From NCBI RefSeq assembly GCF_947252345.1, contig NZ_CAMXVC010000039.1, positions 1 to 13,607 of the forward strand: 13,607 bases of DNA. The letters are read 5' to 3'. The notes under the pieces were generated by a model. The model was not told where the DNA came from. It did not search any database and saw only the letters and a program-made list of their open reading frames with translations. Source of the stretch: an uncultured Finegoldia sp. Lineage in GTDB: Bacteria; Bacillota; Clostridia; Tissierellales; Peptoniphilaceae. A program made the position numbers and the translations under genes. Shown piece by piece: positions 6,161 through 13,607 of the stretch; the first letter of the stretch is position 1, and every line of letters starts with the position of its first letter.

Positions 6161-8303
6161 GATTATCTTCTTTAGTATCATTTTCAGATTTTTTCTCAAA
6201 ATTCTTATTGTCTTTTCTATCTGGTTTAGGAAGAAGAGCCTTTCTTGATAAAGTCATTTTCCCTTGGTCATCAATGTCCATTAATTTTACCATAATCTCA
6301 TCATTTTCTTTTAAAACATCTTCTACTTTATTTGTTCTCTCATGAGCGATATTTGAAACATGAAGAAGTCCTTCCTTGCCAGGTAATATTTCAACGAAAG
6401 CACCGAAATTCATAATTTTAGTTACTCGTCCCAAATATTTTTCTCCAATTTCGGGTTCTCTAACTATATCTTTAATCATATCTATTGCTTTTTGTGCACT
6501 TTCAGTGTTTTCGCCTGAAACTGTTATTTTTCCATCATCTTCAGTATCAATTTTTACATTTGTTTCTTCTATTATTTTATTGATAACTTTTCCTCCAGGT
6601 CCAATAACTTCTCTTACCTTTGAAGCAGGAATATTAATCACTAAAATTCGTGGAGCATACTTAGAAATCTCTTTATTTGGCTCACTGATGCATTCATTCA
6701 TTAAAGATAAAATATGAAGTCTTCCAATTCTAGCTCGTTCTAGTGCTTCTTTTAATATTTCTTCAGAAATTCCGGTAATTTTAATATCCATTTGTAATGC
6801 TGTAATACCATCTTTAGTGCCAGCTACTTTAAAATCCATATCTCCTAAGTGGTCTTCCAAGCCTTGAATATCTGAAAGAATAACGACATTATCTCCTTCT
6901 TTTATTAATCCCATGGCAATACCAGCAACAGGTTCTTTGATAGGAACACCAGCATCTAATAAACTAAGAGTAGAACCACAAACAGATGCTTGAGAGCTAG
7001 ACCCATTAGAACTTAATACTTCAGAAACCACTCTTATTGTATAAGGAAATTCTTCTTCAGAAGGAATCACAGGTAAAAGTGCTCTTTCAGCTAAAGCGCC
7101 GTGACCTATTTCACGTCTTCCAGGACTTCTTAGTGGTCTTGCGTCTCCAACTGAATATGGTGGGAAGTTATATTGATGCATATATCTTTTATCTTCTTGT
7201 TCAATCAATCCATCTAATACTTGAGCATCAGAAGGTGTTCCTAAAGTTGTTACAGACAATACTTGAGTTTGTCCTCTTTTAAATAAACCAGAACCGTGAG
7301 GTCTTGGTAAGATATCAACATCACAAGTTATATCTCTGATTTGATCTAATTTTCTATTATCAGGTCTTATGTGTTCTTCTAATATTAATCGTCTAACTTC
7401 GGATTTTTCTAAGTTATCGTAAATTGAAGAAACTTCTGATGAAATTTCATCACCACGTTTTTCAGTGAAGTGTTGAATAACAGATTTCTTTAATGAGTTA
7501 ATATGTTCTTCTCTGTCTAATTTATCTGAATTAACGGAAATTTTCTTCAAATCTTCGATACAAAAGCTCTTTACTTCATCTTCTAATTCTGAATTTTTTT
7601 CTGGTTGTATAAATGCTTGTTTTGGTTTTCCGCAGTCTTTTTGAATACATTCAATAAATTCACATATTTTCTTTATTTCATCATGAGCTCTTAGTATGGC
7701 CTTTAATACTTGAGATTCAGTAATATTGTTGCATCCAGCTTCCACCATCATAATAGCATCTTTAGTACCAGCTACTGTTAACTCTAAATCAGATTTTTCT
7801 CTTTGCTCTTGAGTTGGATTAATCACAAATTCTCCGTCAATCATTCCAACAGCTACTGAACCTGTTGGTCCCAAGAAAGGTATATCTGAAATACTTAATG
7901 CTATAGATGAACCTATCATAGCTAAAATATCAGGTGTGTTATCTTGATCAACTGATAATGCAGTAGCAATTACTTGCACATCATTATGATAACCTTCTGG
8001 GAATAATGGTCTTAGAGGTCTATCAATTAGTCTAGCAGTTAGAGTAGCCTTTTCACTTGGACGACCTTCTCGTTTTATAAATCCGCCTGGAATTTTACCA
8101 ACAGAATATAATTTTTCTTCAAAATCACAAGTTAGTGGAAAAAAATCAACTCCCTCACGGGCTTCTTTAGACCCTACCGCAGTAACTAAAAGTACAGTTT
8201 CTCCAGATTGTATTAAACAAGCACCGTTTGCTTGTTCTGCAACTTTTCCTATAGTGACTTCGATTTTTTTACCACATAAATCGTATTCATATTTTTTTAT
8301 CAT
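6144..8303 (-). CDS. pnp: Polyribonucleotide nucleotidyltransferase (PNPase)
   Basis: PNPase degrades RNA 3' to 5' by phosphorolysis and can add tails in reverse; it is a main RNA-decay enzyme. The 719-residue protein has the full layout: two RNase PH-like halves separated by the helical domain, then a KH domain with the GPGG loop near residue 568, then an S1 domain from about 618 to 690. Family hallmarks include GGFIKREGRPSEK, GSGLFKRGQTQ, SVCGSTLSLLDAGVP and, near 487-505, DMDFKVAGTKDGITALQMDIK, which carries the catalytic acidic residues. The C-terminus is a short charged tail rich in Lys, Asp and Asn. ATG 8303 has a strong AAGGAG (8314-8309). It follows rpsO, the near-universal bacterial arrangement, but an intrinsic terminator lies between them, so expression may depend on read-through. 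Confidence 0.98.
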   Translation of the reverse strand: MIKKYEYDLCGKKIEVTIGKVAEQANGACLIQSGETVLLVTAVGSKEAREGVDFFPLTCDFEEKLYSVGKIPGGFIKREGRPSEKATLTARLIDRPLRPLFPEGYHNDVQVIATALSVDQDNTPDILAMIGSSIALSISDIPFLGPTGSVAVGMIDGEFVINPTQEQREKSDLELTVAGTKDAIMMVEAGCNNITESQVLKAILRAHDEIKKICEFIECIQKDCGKPKQAFIQPEKNSELEDEVKSFCIEDLKKISVNSDKLDREEHINSLKKSVIQHFTEKRGDEISSEVSSIYDNLEKSEVRRLILEEHIRPDNRKLDQIRDITCDVDILPRPHGSGLFKRGQTQVLSVTTLGTPSDAQVLDGLIEQEDKRYMHQYNFPPYSVGDARPLRSPGRREIGHGALAERALLPVIPSEEEFPYTIRVVSEVLSSNGSSSQASVCGSTLSLLDAGVPIKEPVAGIAMGLIKEGDNVVILSDIQGLEDHLGDMDFKVAGTKDGITALQMDIKITGISEEILKEALERARIGRLHILSLMNECISEPNKEISKYAPRILVINIPASKVREVIGPGGKVINKIIEETNVKIDTEDDGKITVSGENTESAQKAIDMIKDIVREPEIGEKYLGRVTKIMNFGAFVEILPGKEGLLHVSNIAHERTNKVEDVLKENDEIMVKLMDIDDQGKMTLSRKALLPKPDRKDNKNFEKKSENDTKEDNQNKVE

Positions 8304-8322
8304 AAATTCTCCTTATAAATAA

Positions 8323-8346
8323 AAAGAGCGGAAAAAACCGCTCTTT
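8323..8346 (-). terminator. Intrinsic terminator or attenuator between rpsO and pnp
   Basis: A perfect 9-bp stem, AAAGAGCGG / CCGCTCTTT (8323-8331 and 8338-8346), has a 6-nt loop. On the transcribed strand it is followed by TTATTT, which with the end of the stem gives TTTTTATTT. It starts 3 nt after the rpsO stop and ends 19 nt before the pnp ATG. This is the best terminator in the window. Since pnp has no visible promoter of its own, it probably works as a partial terminator setting the rpsO:pnp ratio. Confidence 0.88.
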
Positions 8347-8349
8347 AAA

Positions 8350-8616
8350 TTATCTTCTAATGTTTAATCTTTTAATTAAATCACGGTATCTTTCAATGTC
8401 TTTATTGCTAAGATATTTAAGAAGATTTCTTCTTTTACCGATCATTTTGAAAAGACCTCTTCTTGAATGATGGTCATTCTTATGAGTCTTTAAATGTTCA
8501 GTCAAGTAGTTAATTCTATAAGTTAATAAAGCTACTTGAACTTCTGGAGAACCAGTATCTCCTTCTTGAGTTTGATAATCTTTAATTATTTCTTCTTTAA
8601 TTTCTTTGTTATACAT
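8350..8616 (-). CDS. rpsO: 30S ribosomal protein S15
   Basis: S15 binds the central domain of 16S rRNA early in 30S assembly and forms a bridge to the 50S subunit. From ATG 8616 the protein has 88 residues, the usual length, with the family signature GDTGSPEVQVALLTYRINYLTEHLKTHKNDHHSRRGL and a basic C-terminus ending RLNIRR. An in-frame TTG at 8628 would add MEEN, but it overlaps the strong Shine-Dalgarno GGAGG (8626-8622), so the ATG is chosen. Upstream is a 79-nt gap to ribF with a long hairpin; downstream are an intrinsic terminator and pnp. In several bacteria S15 represses its own mRNA through leader structure, and the leader here could do the same, which is an inference. Confidence 0.98.
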   Translation of the reverse strand: MYNKEIKEEIIKDYQTQEGDTGSPEVQVALLTYRINYLTEHLKTHKNDHHSRRGLFKMIGKRRNLLKYLSNKDIERYRDLIKRLNIRR

Positions 8617-8621
8617 ATTTT

Positions 8622-8626
8622 CCTCC
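8622..8626 (-). promoter_or_regulatory. rpsO ribosome binding site (decides the start)
   Basis: GGAGG lies 5 bases (AAAAT) before ATG 8616. The upstream TTG 8628-8626 shares its final G with this site and cannot be a normal start. The GAGG part could also pair with CCTC in the apical loop of the leader hairpin (8664-8661). Confidence 0.9.
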
Positions 8627-8643
8627 AATTATTTTAATTCACA

Positions 8644-8683
8644 TTTACAGTGATATCGTTGAGGTATCGAATATCAATGTAAA
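8644..8683 (-). promoter_or_regulatory. Long hairpin in the rpsO leader, candidate S15 control element
   Basis: On the transcribed strand, TTTACA at 8683-8678 pairs with TGTAAA at 8649-8644. After one T/C mismatch, TGATAT pairs with ATATCA, and after a bulged T, CG pairs with CG. This gives 14 pairs around the 9-nt loop ATACCTCAA (8667-8659). No U-tract follows, so it is not a terminator. The loop CCTC is complementary to GAGG of the rpsO Shine-Dalgarno, so a pseudoknot that hides the ribosome binding site is possible. E. coli rpsO uses a pseudoknot at its ribosome binding site for S15 autoregulation, but I do not see a sequence match to a known S15 leader family. Confidence 0.5.
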
Positions 8684-8695
8684 AGTAGTACTTAT

Positions 8696-9622
8696 TTATA
8701 TTACCATATAATCATTCAATTGTAAATGTAAATTTTGTTTTTTTGCAAAATTATAATCTTTTTCAAGACTAGTTATAAGTTCTTTTTCGTTATCAAATTT
8801 TATATTATCTCTTATCTTTGAAATAAACACCAAAATAATTTCTTGATTATATAAGTTACCACTAAAATCTAAAATATGAGTTTCAATTTTTACTTCTTTT
8901 TCGTTGTACGTAAGGTTTTCTCCAATAGATGTTATACCTTTGTACAATTTATTATTATAAATTACATTCGTATAATATACCCCAAAAGAAGGAATGAAAT
9001 AATTTTCGCACTTTAAATTTGCGGTTGGATATCCTAATGTTCTACCGCGGTGTTTACCATTAACGATTTTCCCTTTAATACTATAAGGTCTATATAGCAT
9101 AGAATTTGCCTTATTAATTAGTCCTTCAGATAATAACTCTCGAATTTTAGTAGACCTTATTGGCATTTCTTTAATAAATTGGTCATTTAAAATAAAAAGT
9201 TTGAAATTATAAATATCAGAATATGATTTTAAGAGCTCAACATTCCCGGTGGCATCAACTCCAAATTTAAAATCTTTACCAACAACTAAATTTTTAAAAT
9301 TTGTTATTTTCTTCAAATATTGTAAAAATTCATCTGGTGTTAAAGATAAAAACTTAGCATCAAATGACTTCAATAAGCAATAGTTTACCTTAAATTTTGA
9401 TAGTATATTAATTTTATCTTGTGTAGATAAAATGTACTTAAAATTATTGTCTTTTAAGGACTGAGTTGTATGTGTTTTAAATATTATTACAGCTGATTTT
9501 CCGATATTCACACATTTTTCTATCAATTTTTGGTGAGCTATGTGGAATCCATCAAAATTTCCAAGAGTTATAGAATCAATATTTAGTTTTGGATTTTCTT
9601 TGTCTAGATCTATTATTTGCAT
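8696..9622 (-). CDS. ribF: Bifunctional riboflavin kinase / FAD synthetase
   Basis: RibF phosphorylates riboflavin to FMN and adenylylates FMN to FAD. The 308-residue protein has an N-terminal nucleotidyltransferase domain with GNFDGFHIAH at 21-30 (the HxxH motif is intact, though the usual HxGH glycine is Ala), VVGKDFKFG, and RSTKIRELLSEG at the domain end. The C-terminal riboflavin kinase domain shows GKHRGRTLGYPTANL near 190-204, FGVYYTNV, and IETHILDFSGNLYNQEI. The usual N-x-G-x-R-P-T-F stretch of the kinase domain reads SIGENLTYN here, a mild divergence. ATG 9622 overlaps the end of truB by 10 nt, suggesting coupled translation. The truB-ribF-rpsO-pnp order is common in Firmicutes. Confidence 0.96.
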   Translation of the reverse strand: MQIIDLDKENPKLNIDSITLGNFDGFHIAHQKLIEKCVNIGKSAVIIFKTHTTQSLKDNNFKYILSTQDKINILSKFKVNYCLLKSFDAKFLSLTPDEFLQYLKKITNFKNLVVGKDFKFGVDATGNVELLKSYSDIYNFKLFILNDQFIKEMPIRSTKIRELLSEGLINKANSMLYRPYSIKGKIVNGKHRGRTLGYPTANLKCENYFIPSFGVYYTNVIYNNKLYKGITSIGENLTYNEKEVKIETHILDFSGNLYNQEIILVFISKIRDNIKFDNEKELITSLEKDYNFAKKQNLHLQLNDYMVI

Positions 9623-10476
9623 ATATTAAATACCTTATCCATTTTTAAAATATTATTATTTATTGTAGCAATTCCTATAAAATTATCACGACAAACAACT
9701 TTAATATTGTCACAATTTTCATGGCAAACTTTTATTTTTACTCCATTTGATATTTTGGCAAAAAGCTCATTATCTAACTTGATAGTATCCATATCACTAA
9801 GACTTTCATATAAAGTGTGTGATACATTATCAACATTAATTTTTCTTAATGTCTGTAACTTAACAGAATCTTTTATGTCAAACCCACCAGAACTTGTACG
9901 TACTAATGATTTCATATAAGCTAGTCTGTTCAGTTTTTTAGCTATGTCTTCAATCAATACTCTAATATAGGTTCCTTTTGAGCATTTTACTTTTATTATG
10001 CAAGAACTATCAAGCAAATATAGTGGTTCAATGTTGTATATTATAACTTTTCTGGATTTTCTATTTACCTTCTTATCATTTCTTGCATACTCGTATAATT
10101 TTTTGCCATTGACTTTAACTGCTGAGTACATCGGAGGTGTTTGTTCAATAGTCTTTCCACATAAATTTCGCAAAATTTCAATTAATTTATCTTTGTCATA
10201 ATAAGACGATGATAAATCAGTAACTTTTCCTGACAAATCAAGGGTGTCAGTACTACAGCCAAATTTCATTTCAAAAATATATGTTTTAGTATGATTCATT
10301 AAATACTCGGTGATTTTTGTACCTTTACCTACGCCTATTACTAATACACCAGTAGCATCAGGGTCAAGTGTACCAGCATGACCAATTTTTTTTGTTTTTA
10401 AAATTCCTTTACAAATCGATACGACATCTTGTGATGTATAGCCTTTTTCTTTAAAAACATTAATTATGCAATCCAT
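9613..10476 (-). CDS. truB: tRNA pseudouridine(55) synthase TruB
   Basis: TruB converts U55 of the T-loop of tRNAs to pseudouridine and also acts as a tRNA-folding chaperone. The 287-residue protein starts MDCIINVFKEKGYTSQDVV, matching the family start (usually KPxGxTS, here KEKGYTS). It carries GHAGTLDPDATGVL at 32-45 with the catalytic Asp38. Other conserved parts are QTPPMYSAVKVNGKKLYEYAR, CSKGTYIRVLIEDIAKKL and the Leu/Arg-rich LVRTSSGGF segment. The C-terminal region (DELFAKISNGVKIKV and beyond) resembles a small PUA-like extension. ATG 10476 lies 17 nt inside the end of nrnA with only a weak GAAG upstream, so re-initiation from nrnA is likely. Confidence 0.96.
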   Translation of the reverse strand: MDCIINVFKEKGYTSQDVVSICKGILKTKKIGHAGTLDPDATGVLVIGVGKGTKITEYLMNHTKTYIFEMKFGCSTDTLDLSGKVTDLSSSYYDKDKLIEILRNLCGKTIEQTPPMYSAVKVNGKKLYEYARNDKKVNRKSRKVIIYNIEPLYLLDSSCIIKVKCSKGTYIRVLIEDIAKKLNRLAYMKSLVRTSSGGFDIKDSVKLQTLRKINVDNVSHTLYESLSDMDTIKLDNELFAKISNGVKIKVCHENCDNIKVVCRDNFIGIATINNNILKMDKVFNICK

Positions 10477-11443
10477 ATTTATCTATTTCTTCTTTAATTT
10501 TTGCCAAAACACTATCATAATCAGAAATTATCCTTGTAGCAGCTGCATTTTTGTGTCCCCCACCACCTAGAGATTTGGCAATTTGTCCAACGTTTATATC
10601 GCCTTTGCTTCTAAAACTAATTTTGTACTCATTTTCTGATTTTTGTTTGATAAAAACTGATAGTACTATTCTATCGGTATCTCTATATACGTTAATTACA
10701 TTGTCAATATCAGAAATCTCTACATTATATTTTTCTAATTGCTTTGTAGTAACGTGACTAATAGATACAGTTTGATTATAAAATTCTGTATTTGATAATA
10801 TTTCATTTTCAAGTACTTGAGCTTCGAATTTTTTAGATTGATAGACTCTAGTGTTTATTTCCATCATATCTGCACCAAATTTAATTAGCTTTGATGACTT
10901 CATTAGAGTGTCGGATGTTGTGGATTGGTACAAAAATCTTCCGGTATCTGTTGATATTCCAGTTAATAATGACTGTGCAATTTCTTTATCCATTGGAAGA
11001 TTTAATTCCTCTATAATATCAAAAACAAGTTCACAAGTTGAACTAAATCCCTTTTTTACGATATTTATATCTGCATATAATTCATTACTCATATGATGGT
11101 CAATATTGACACTAGTAGCAGAGCTGTTAAATAAGCTAGCTATATTTCCAAGTCTTTCGTAGTTTGCACAATCAAGGCAAATCAACATATCAATTTGGAT
11201 ATTTGTGTTATCAGTAAGATATGATAAATTAGGTAAAAAACTTAAATTATCAGGTATTTTATCAAATTCTATAGGATAAACTTTTTTTCCGTAATTCATT
11301 AAACATTTGGTTAGTGCCGTTAATGAACCTAAATTATCCCCATCTGGGTCAAGATGGGAGATTAGGGCAATTGAATTTGACTTATCCAATTGCTCTTTGA
11401 ATTTTTTTAATAATTCGTTATCTACCATTTTTGCTTTCATCAT
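10460..11443 (-). CDS. nrnA: DHH/DHHA1 phosphoesterase, NrnA-type oligoribonuclease/pAp phosphatase
   Basis: NrnA-type enzymes degrade 2-5-nt RNA fragments (nanoRNA) and dephosphorylate pAp in bacteria lacking Orn. The 327-residue protein has the DHH-family metal motifs: H30 and DPDGDNLGS (D34, D36), D91 in CLDCAN, the DHH triplet D115-H116-H117, and DTGRF near 167. A C-terminal DHHA1 domain carries GGGGHKNAAA near 292-301, which binds the nucleotide. The position between rbfA and truB is the usual one for this gene in Firmicutes. The first ATG (11443) is preferred because AAGGTGAT stands 5-10 bases upstream, although two further in-frame ATGs at 11440 and 11428 follow; it overlaps rbfA by 26 nt. 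Substrate assignment is by family and context, so other DHH phosphodiesterase activities (for example on pApA) are possible. Confidence 0.9.
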   Translation of the reverse strand: MMKAKMVDNELLKKFKEQLDKSNSIALISHLDPDGDNLGSLTALTKCLMNYGKKVYPIEFDKIPDNLSFLPNLSYLTDNTNIQIDMLICLDCANYERLGNIASLFNSSATSVNIDHHMSNELYADINIVKKGFSSTCELVFDIIEELNLPMDKEIAQSLLTGISTDTGRFLYQSTTSDTLMKSSKLIKFGADMMEINTRVYQSKKFEAQVLENEILSNTEFYNQTVSISHVTTKQLEKYNVEISDIDNVINVYRDTDRIVLSVFIKQKSENEYKISFRSKGDINVGQIAKSLGGGGHKNAAATRIISDYDSVLAKIKEEIDKYGLHN

Positions 11444-11783
11444 GTATCACCTTGATTAGATTTTCAATATGCATTCCTTGTTCACTAGTATTGTCTAATT
11501 TAAAAATTAATTGAGGGACATGTCTTAAATCAATACTATCACCAATTTCTTTTTTTATATAACCTTTGGCTTTATTTAATCCTTCAAGAGTTTTTTCTTT
11601 TTTATCATCATCCCCTATTACATCAACATAAATTGTAGCAAAACTCAAATCATTAGTTACCTTTACTTCAGTTATTGAAACATTTAATTTGTCTATTCTA
11701 GGGTCTTTAATCGAATTTAGTATACAATTTGAGATGACTTTTTTTATTTCTGATGAAATTCTTCTAACTCTTTTAATATTCAT
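11418..11783 (-). CDS. rbfA: 30S ribosome-binding factor A
   Basis: RbfA binds immature 30S subunits and helps process the 5' end of 16S rRNA and cold adaptation. The 121-residue protein shows the family pattern: a basic start (MNIKRVRRISSEIKKVIS), KDPRIDKLNVSITEVKVTNDLSFATIYV in the type II KH core, and RHVPQLIFKLDNTSEQGMHI near the end. ATG 11783 comes 7 nt after the infB stop, and the Shine-Dalgarno AGGAG overlaps that stop codon (TAGGAG), a sign of translational coupling. The 3' end overlaps nrnA by 26 nt. Confidence 0.97.
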   Translation of the reverse strand: MNIKRVRRISSEIKKVISNCILNSIKDPRIDKLNVSITEVKVTNDLSFATIYVDVIGDDDKKEKTLEGLNKAKGYIKKEIGDSIDLRHVPQLIFKLDNTSEQGMHIENLIKVIHDESKNGR

Positions 11784-11790
11784 AATTCTC

Positions 11791-13607
11791 CTATCTTTGT
11801 ATCTCGTTCAAAACGTAAGCTTCAAGTACATCTCCTGGTTTAATATCATTATAGTTTTCTAAACCCATTCCACCTTCAAACCCTTGAGTAAGCTCTTTTA
11901 CATCATCTTTATATCGTTTCAATGATGAAATTGGTCCTTCAAAAATTAATATATCGTCCCTTAGTAAACGTACAGTAGCATTTCTAGTAACTTTACCAGT
12001 ATTGATATATACTCCGGCAACTGTTCCTACGCCAGGAACCTTGAAAGTATCTCTAACCGTTGCTCTTCCTAAAACTTCCTCTTCATATTTAGGTTTTAAC
12101 ATTCCATTAATAGCATTTTTTACATCTTCAATGGCATCATATATAACTCTGTATGTTCTTATTTCAATTTTTTCGTTTTTAGCTAAGTCCAATGCAACTT
12201 GTGTTGGACGCACATTAAATCCTATGATTATAGCACTAGAAGCACTAGCTAAATTTACATCGGATTCATTTATTCCACCGACTGCACCATGAATTATATT
12301 TACCTTAACTTCTTCGTTGCTTAATTTTATTAAAGATTGTTTTATTGCATCTATAGTTCCCTTTACATCTGTTTTTATGATGATATTAAGGTCTTTAGTT
12401 TCCCCGTCAGAAATTTTCCCAAATAATTCATCTAAATTAACAACGGATGATGATTTAATCATTTCTTCCCTATTGTGGTCTTTGATTTTTTGGGCATAAG
12501 TTCTAGCTTCTTTTTCGTCTTTGACGGCATAAATCATATCTCCAGCTTCAGGAACTTCATTTAAACCGAGAATAAGGACTGGAGTAGCAGGCCCTGCCTT
12601 TTTGATTTGTTTTCCTTGGTCATTAAACATTGCACGTATTCTTCCGCTTGCTTGACCGCTAAATACCATATCAGAATGTTTAAGTGTTCCTTTTTGAACA
12701 AGAACAGTAGCTGTAGGTCCTCTACCTTTATCTAATTGAGCTTCAATTACAGTACCTATAGCTAATCTATTGGGGTTAGCTTTTAATTCTTCCATTTCTG
12801 CTACCATTAAAATCATTTCTAATAACTCATCTATACCTTCACCGGTTTTTGCTGAAACCGGAACAAGTACTGTATCTCCGCCCCAATCTTCTGGCATAAG
12901 TCCGTTTTCAGCCAATTCTGTTTTAACCCTTTCAATGTTAGCATTTTCTCTGTCGATTTTATTAATAGCAACAATTATAGGAACACCGGCAGCTTTTGAG
13001 TGGTTTATTGCCTCTATAGTTTGTGGCATAACTCCATCATCTGCGGCAACTACTAATACTGAAACATCTGTTACCTGAGCACCTCTACTTCTCATGGCAG
13101 TAAATGCTTCGTGACCAGGAGTGTCTAAGAATACAATTTTCTTGTTGTTAACTTTAATGGTATAAGCACCTATGTGTTGAGTTATTCCGCCTGCTTCTCT
13201 ACCCGCAACTCGAGAATTTCTAATTCTATCCAAAATGGATGTTTTACCGTGGTCAACGTGTCCCATAACTGTAATAACAGGTGGTTTCTCTTTTAAATCT
13301 TCTTCTTTGTCCTCAAAATCCAAATTAAAAACATCATCATCATCAAAATTTTCAATCACATCTTGTTCAAGGACAATATTAAATTCGCTTGCGACTATAC
13401 TCGCAGTATCAAAATCAATTTCTTGATTTTGATTTGCCATTATACCTAATTCCATCAATTTCATAATTAAGTCTGTAATAGAAACGCTGATTTTTTCAGC
13501 TAAATCCTTCACTGTAATTGTCGGCTGAATAATAAATTTTTTAGGTTCTTTCGACTCATTACTTATTTTTTCTTCTTTTTTTACTTGAGAATCTTGTGAG
13601 TTATTAT
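11791..13607 (-). CDS. infB: Translation initiation factor IF-2 (5' end outside window)
   Basis: IF-2 is the GTPase that places initiator tRNA on the 30S subunit and promotes 50S joining. The frame is open from the window edge, giving 604 complete codons. It includes the conserved IF2_N domain (TVKDLAEKISVSITDLIMKLMELGIMANQNQEID), then the G domain with G1 GHVDHGKT (about 13243-13266), G2 GGITQHIGAY, G3 DTPGHEAF, G4 NKID and G5 SAKTGEG, followed by domains II, III and IV ending LNEIQR. A GTG at 13512 looks like a start, but it encodes the conserved Val of TVKDLAEK. Thirty-one more in-frame codons upstream are rich in Lys, Glu and Ser, as expected of the IF-2 N-terminal linker. The true start therefore lies beyond the window. 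It heads the visible infB-rbfA-nrnA-truB-ribF series. Confidence 0.98.
   Translation of the reverse strand, partial: NNSQDSQVKKEEKISNESKEPKKFIIQPTITVKDLAEKISVSITDLIMKLMELGIMANQNQEIDFDTASIVASEFNIVLEQDVIENFDDDDVFNLDFEDKEEDLKEKPPVITVMGHVDHGKTSILDRIRNSRVAGREAGGITQHIGAYTIKVNNKKIVFLDTPGHEAFTAMRSRGAQVTDVSVLVVAADDGVMPQTIEAINHSKAAGVPIIVAINKIDRENANIERVKTELAENGLMPEDWGGDTVLVPVSAKTGEGIDELLEMILMVAEMEELKANPNRLAIGTVIEAQLDKGRGPTATVLVQKGTLKHSDMVFSGQASGRIRAMFNDQGKQIKKAGPATPVLILGLNEVPEAGDMIYAVKDEKEARTYAQKIKDHNREEMIKSSSVVNLDELFGKISDGETKDLNIIIKTDVKGTIDAIKQSLIKLSNEEVKVNIIHGAVGGINESDVNLASASSAIIIGFNVRPTQVALDLAKNEKIEIRTYRVIYDAIEDVKNAINGMLKPKYEEEVLGRATVRDTFKVPGVGTVAGVYINTGKVTRNATVRLLRDDILIFEGPISSLKRYKDDVKELTQGFEGGMGLENYNDIKPGDVLEAYVLNEIQR

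Noticed and set aside
8691..8723. Promoter for rpsO at the end of ribF
   Set aside because: TATAAA (8700-8695) and TGGTAATAT are present, but no -35 element stands at a usable distance, so I cannot support a call in such A+T-rich DNA.
1..13607. CRISPR arrays, tRNA or rRNA genes, insertion sequences, defence islands
   Set aside because: No spaced direct repeats, cloverleaf genes, transposases or accessory cassettes were seen; the region is packed with housekeeping genes on one strand.

Overview
The window is a stretch of core chromosome from an A+T-rich (roughly 30% G+C by eye) Gram-positive-type bacterium. The gene order, the strong GGAGG ribosome binding sites, the GAAC-N4-GTTC LexA-type operator and the protein sequences suggest a low-GC Firmicute. 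A clostridial or Tissierellia/Peptoniphilaceae-like anaerobe is my best guess, but this is an inference without database support. Every convincing gene lies on the minus strand, so transcription runs from high to low coordinates.

In transcription order there are three blocks. (1) Translation and RNA block, about 13607-6144: infB (5' end outside the window), rbfA, nrnA, truB and ribF, tightly packed with several overlapping ends. A 79-nt leader with a long hairpin follows, then rpsO, an intrinsic terminator or attenuator, and pnp. (2) Envelope and division block, about 6143-2916: a perfect 36-bp palindrome at the end of pnp, then dut, ftsK/spoIIIE and pgsA, separated by 1-33 nt. (3) DNA-repair block, about 2915-47: an extended -10 promoter with a perfect SOS box, recA, a small hairpin, a metallophosphoesterase of the SbcD/Mre11 type, and the N-terminal part of an SbcC/Rad50-like ATPase.

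Positions 13-46 are the Illumina Nextera read-2 transposase adapter, probably preceded by index bases. The left edge is therefore a sequencing artefact, and real sequence starts near 47. The last gene is cut there. Any translation running through the edge gains the adapter-encoded peptide CLLYTSPSPRD.

Functionally, block 1 covers initiation factor, 30S maturation, nanoRNA and pAp turnover, tRNA pseudouridylation, flavin cofactor synthesis and RNA decay. Block 2 covers dUTP hygiene, chromosome translocation at the septum and phosphatidylglycerol-phosphate synthesis. Block 3 looks like a LexA-controlled recA operon that also makes an Mre11-Rad50-like nuclease pair. I see no tRNA, rRNA, CRISPR array, insertion sequence or prophage, and no gap between genes longer than 100 nt. 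I do not find a convincing undescribed system. The points most worth checking are the adapter, the rpsO leader (possible S15 autoregulation with an anti-Shine-Dalgarno loop), the SOS-linked recA-sbcDC-like arrangement, and several start codons that naive ORF calling would misplace.
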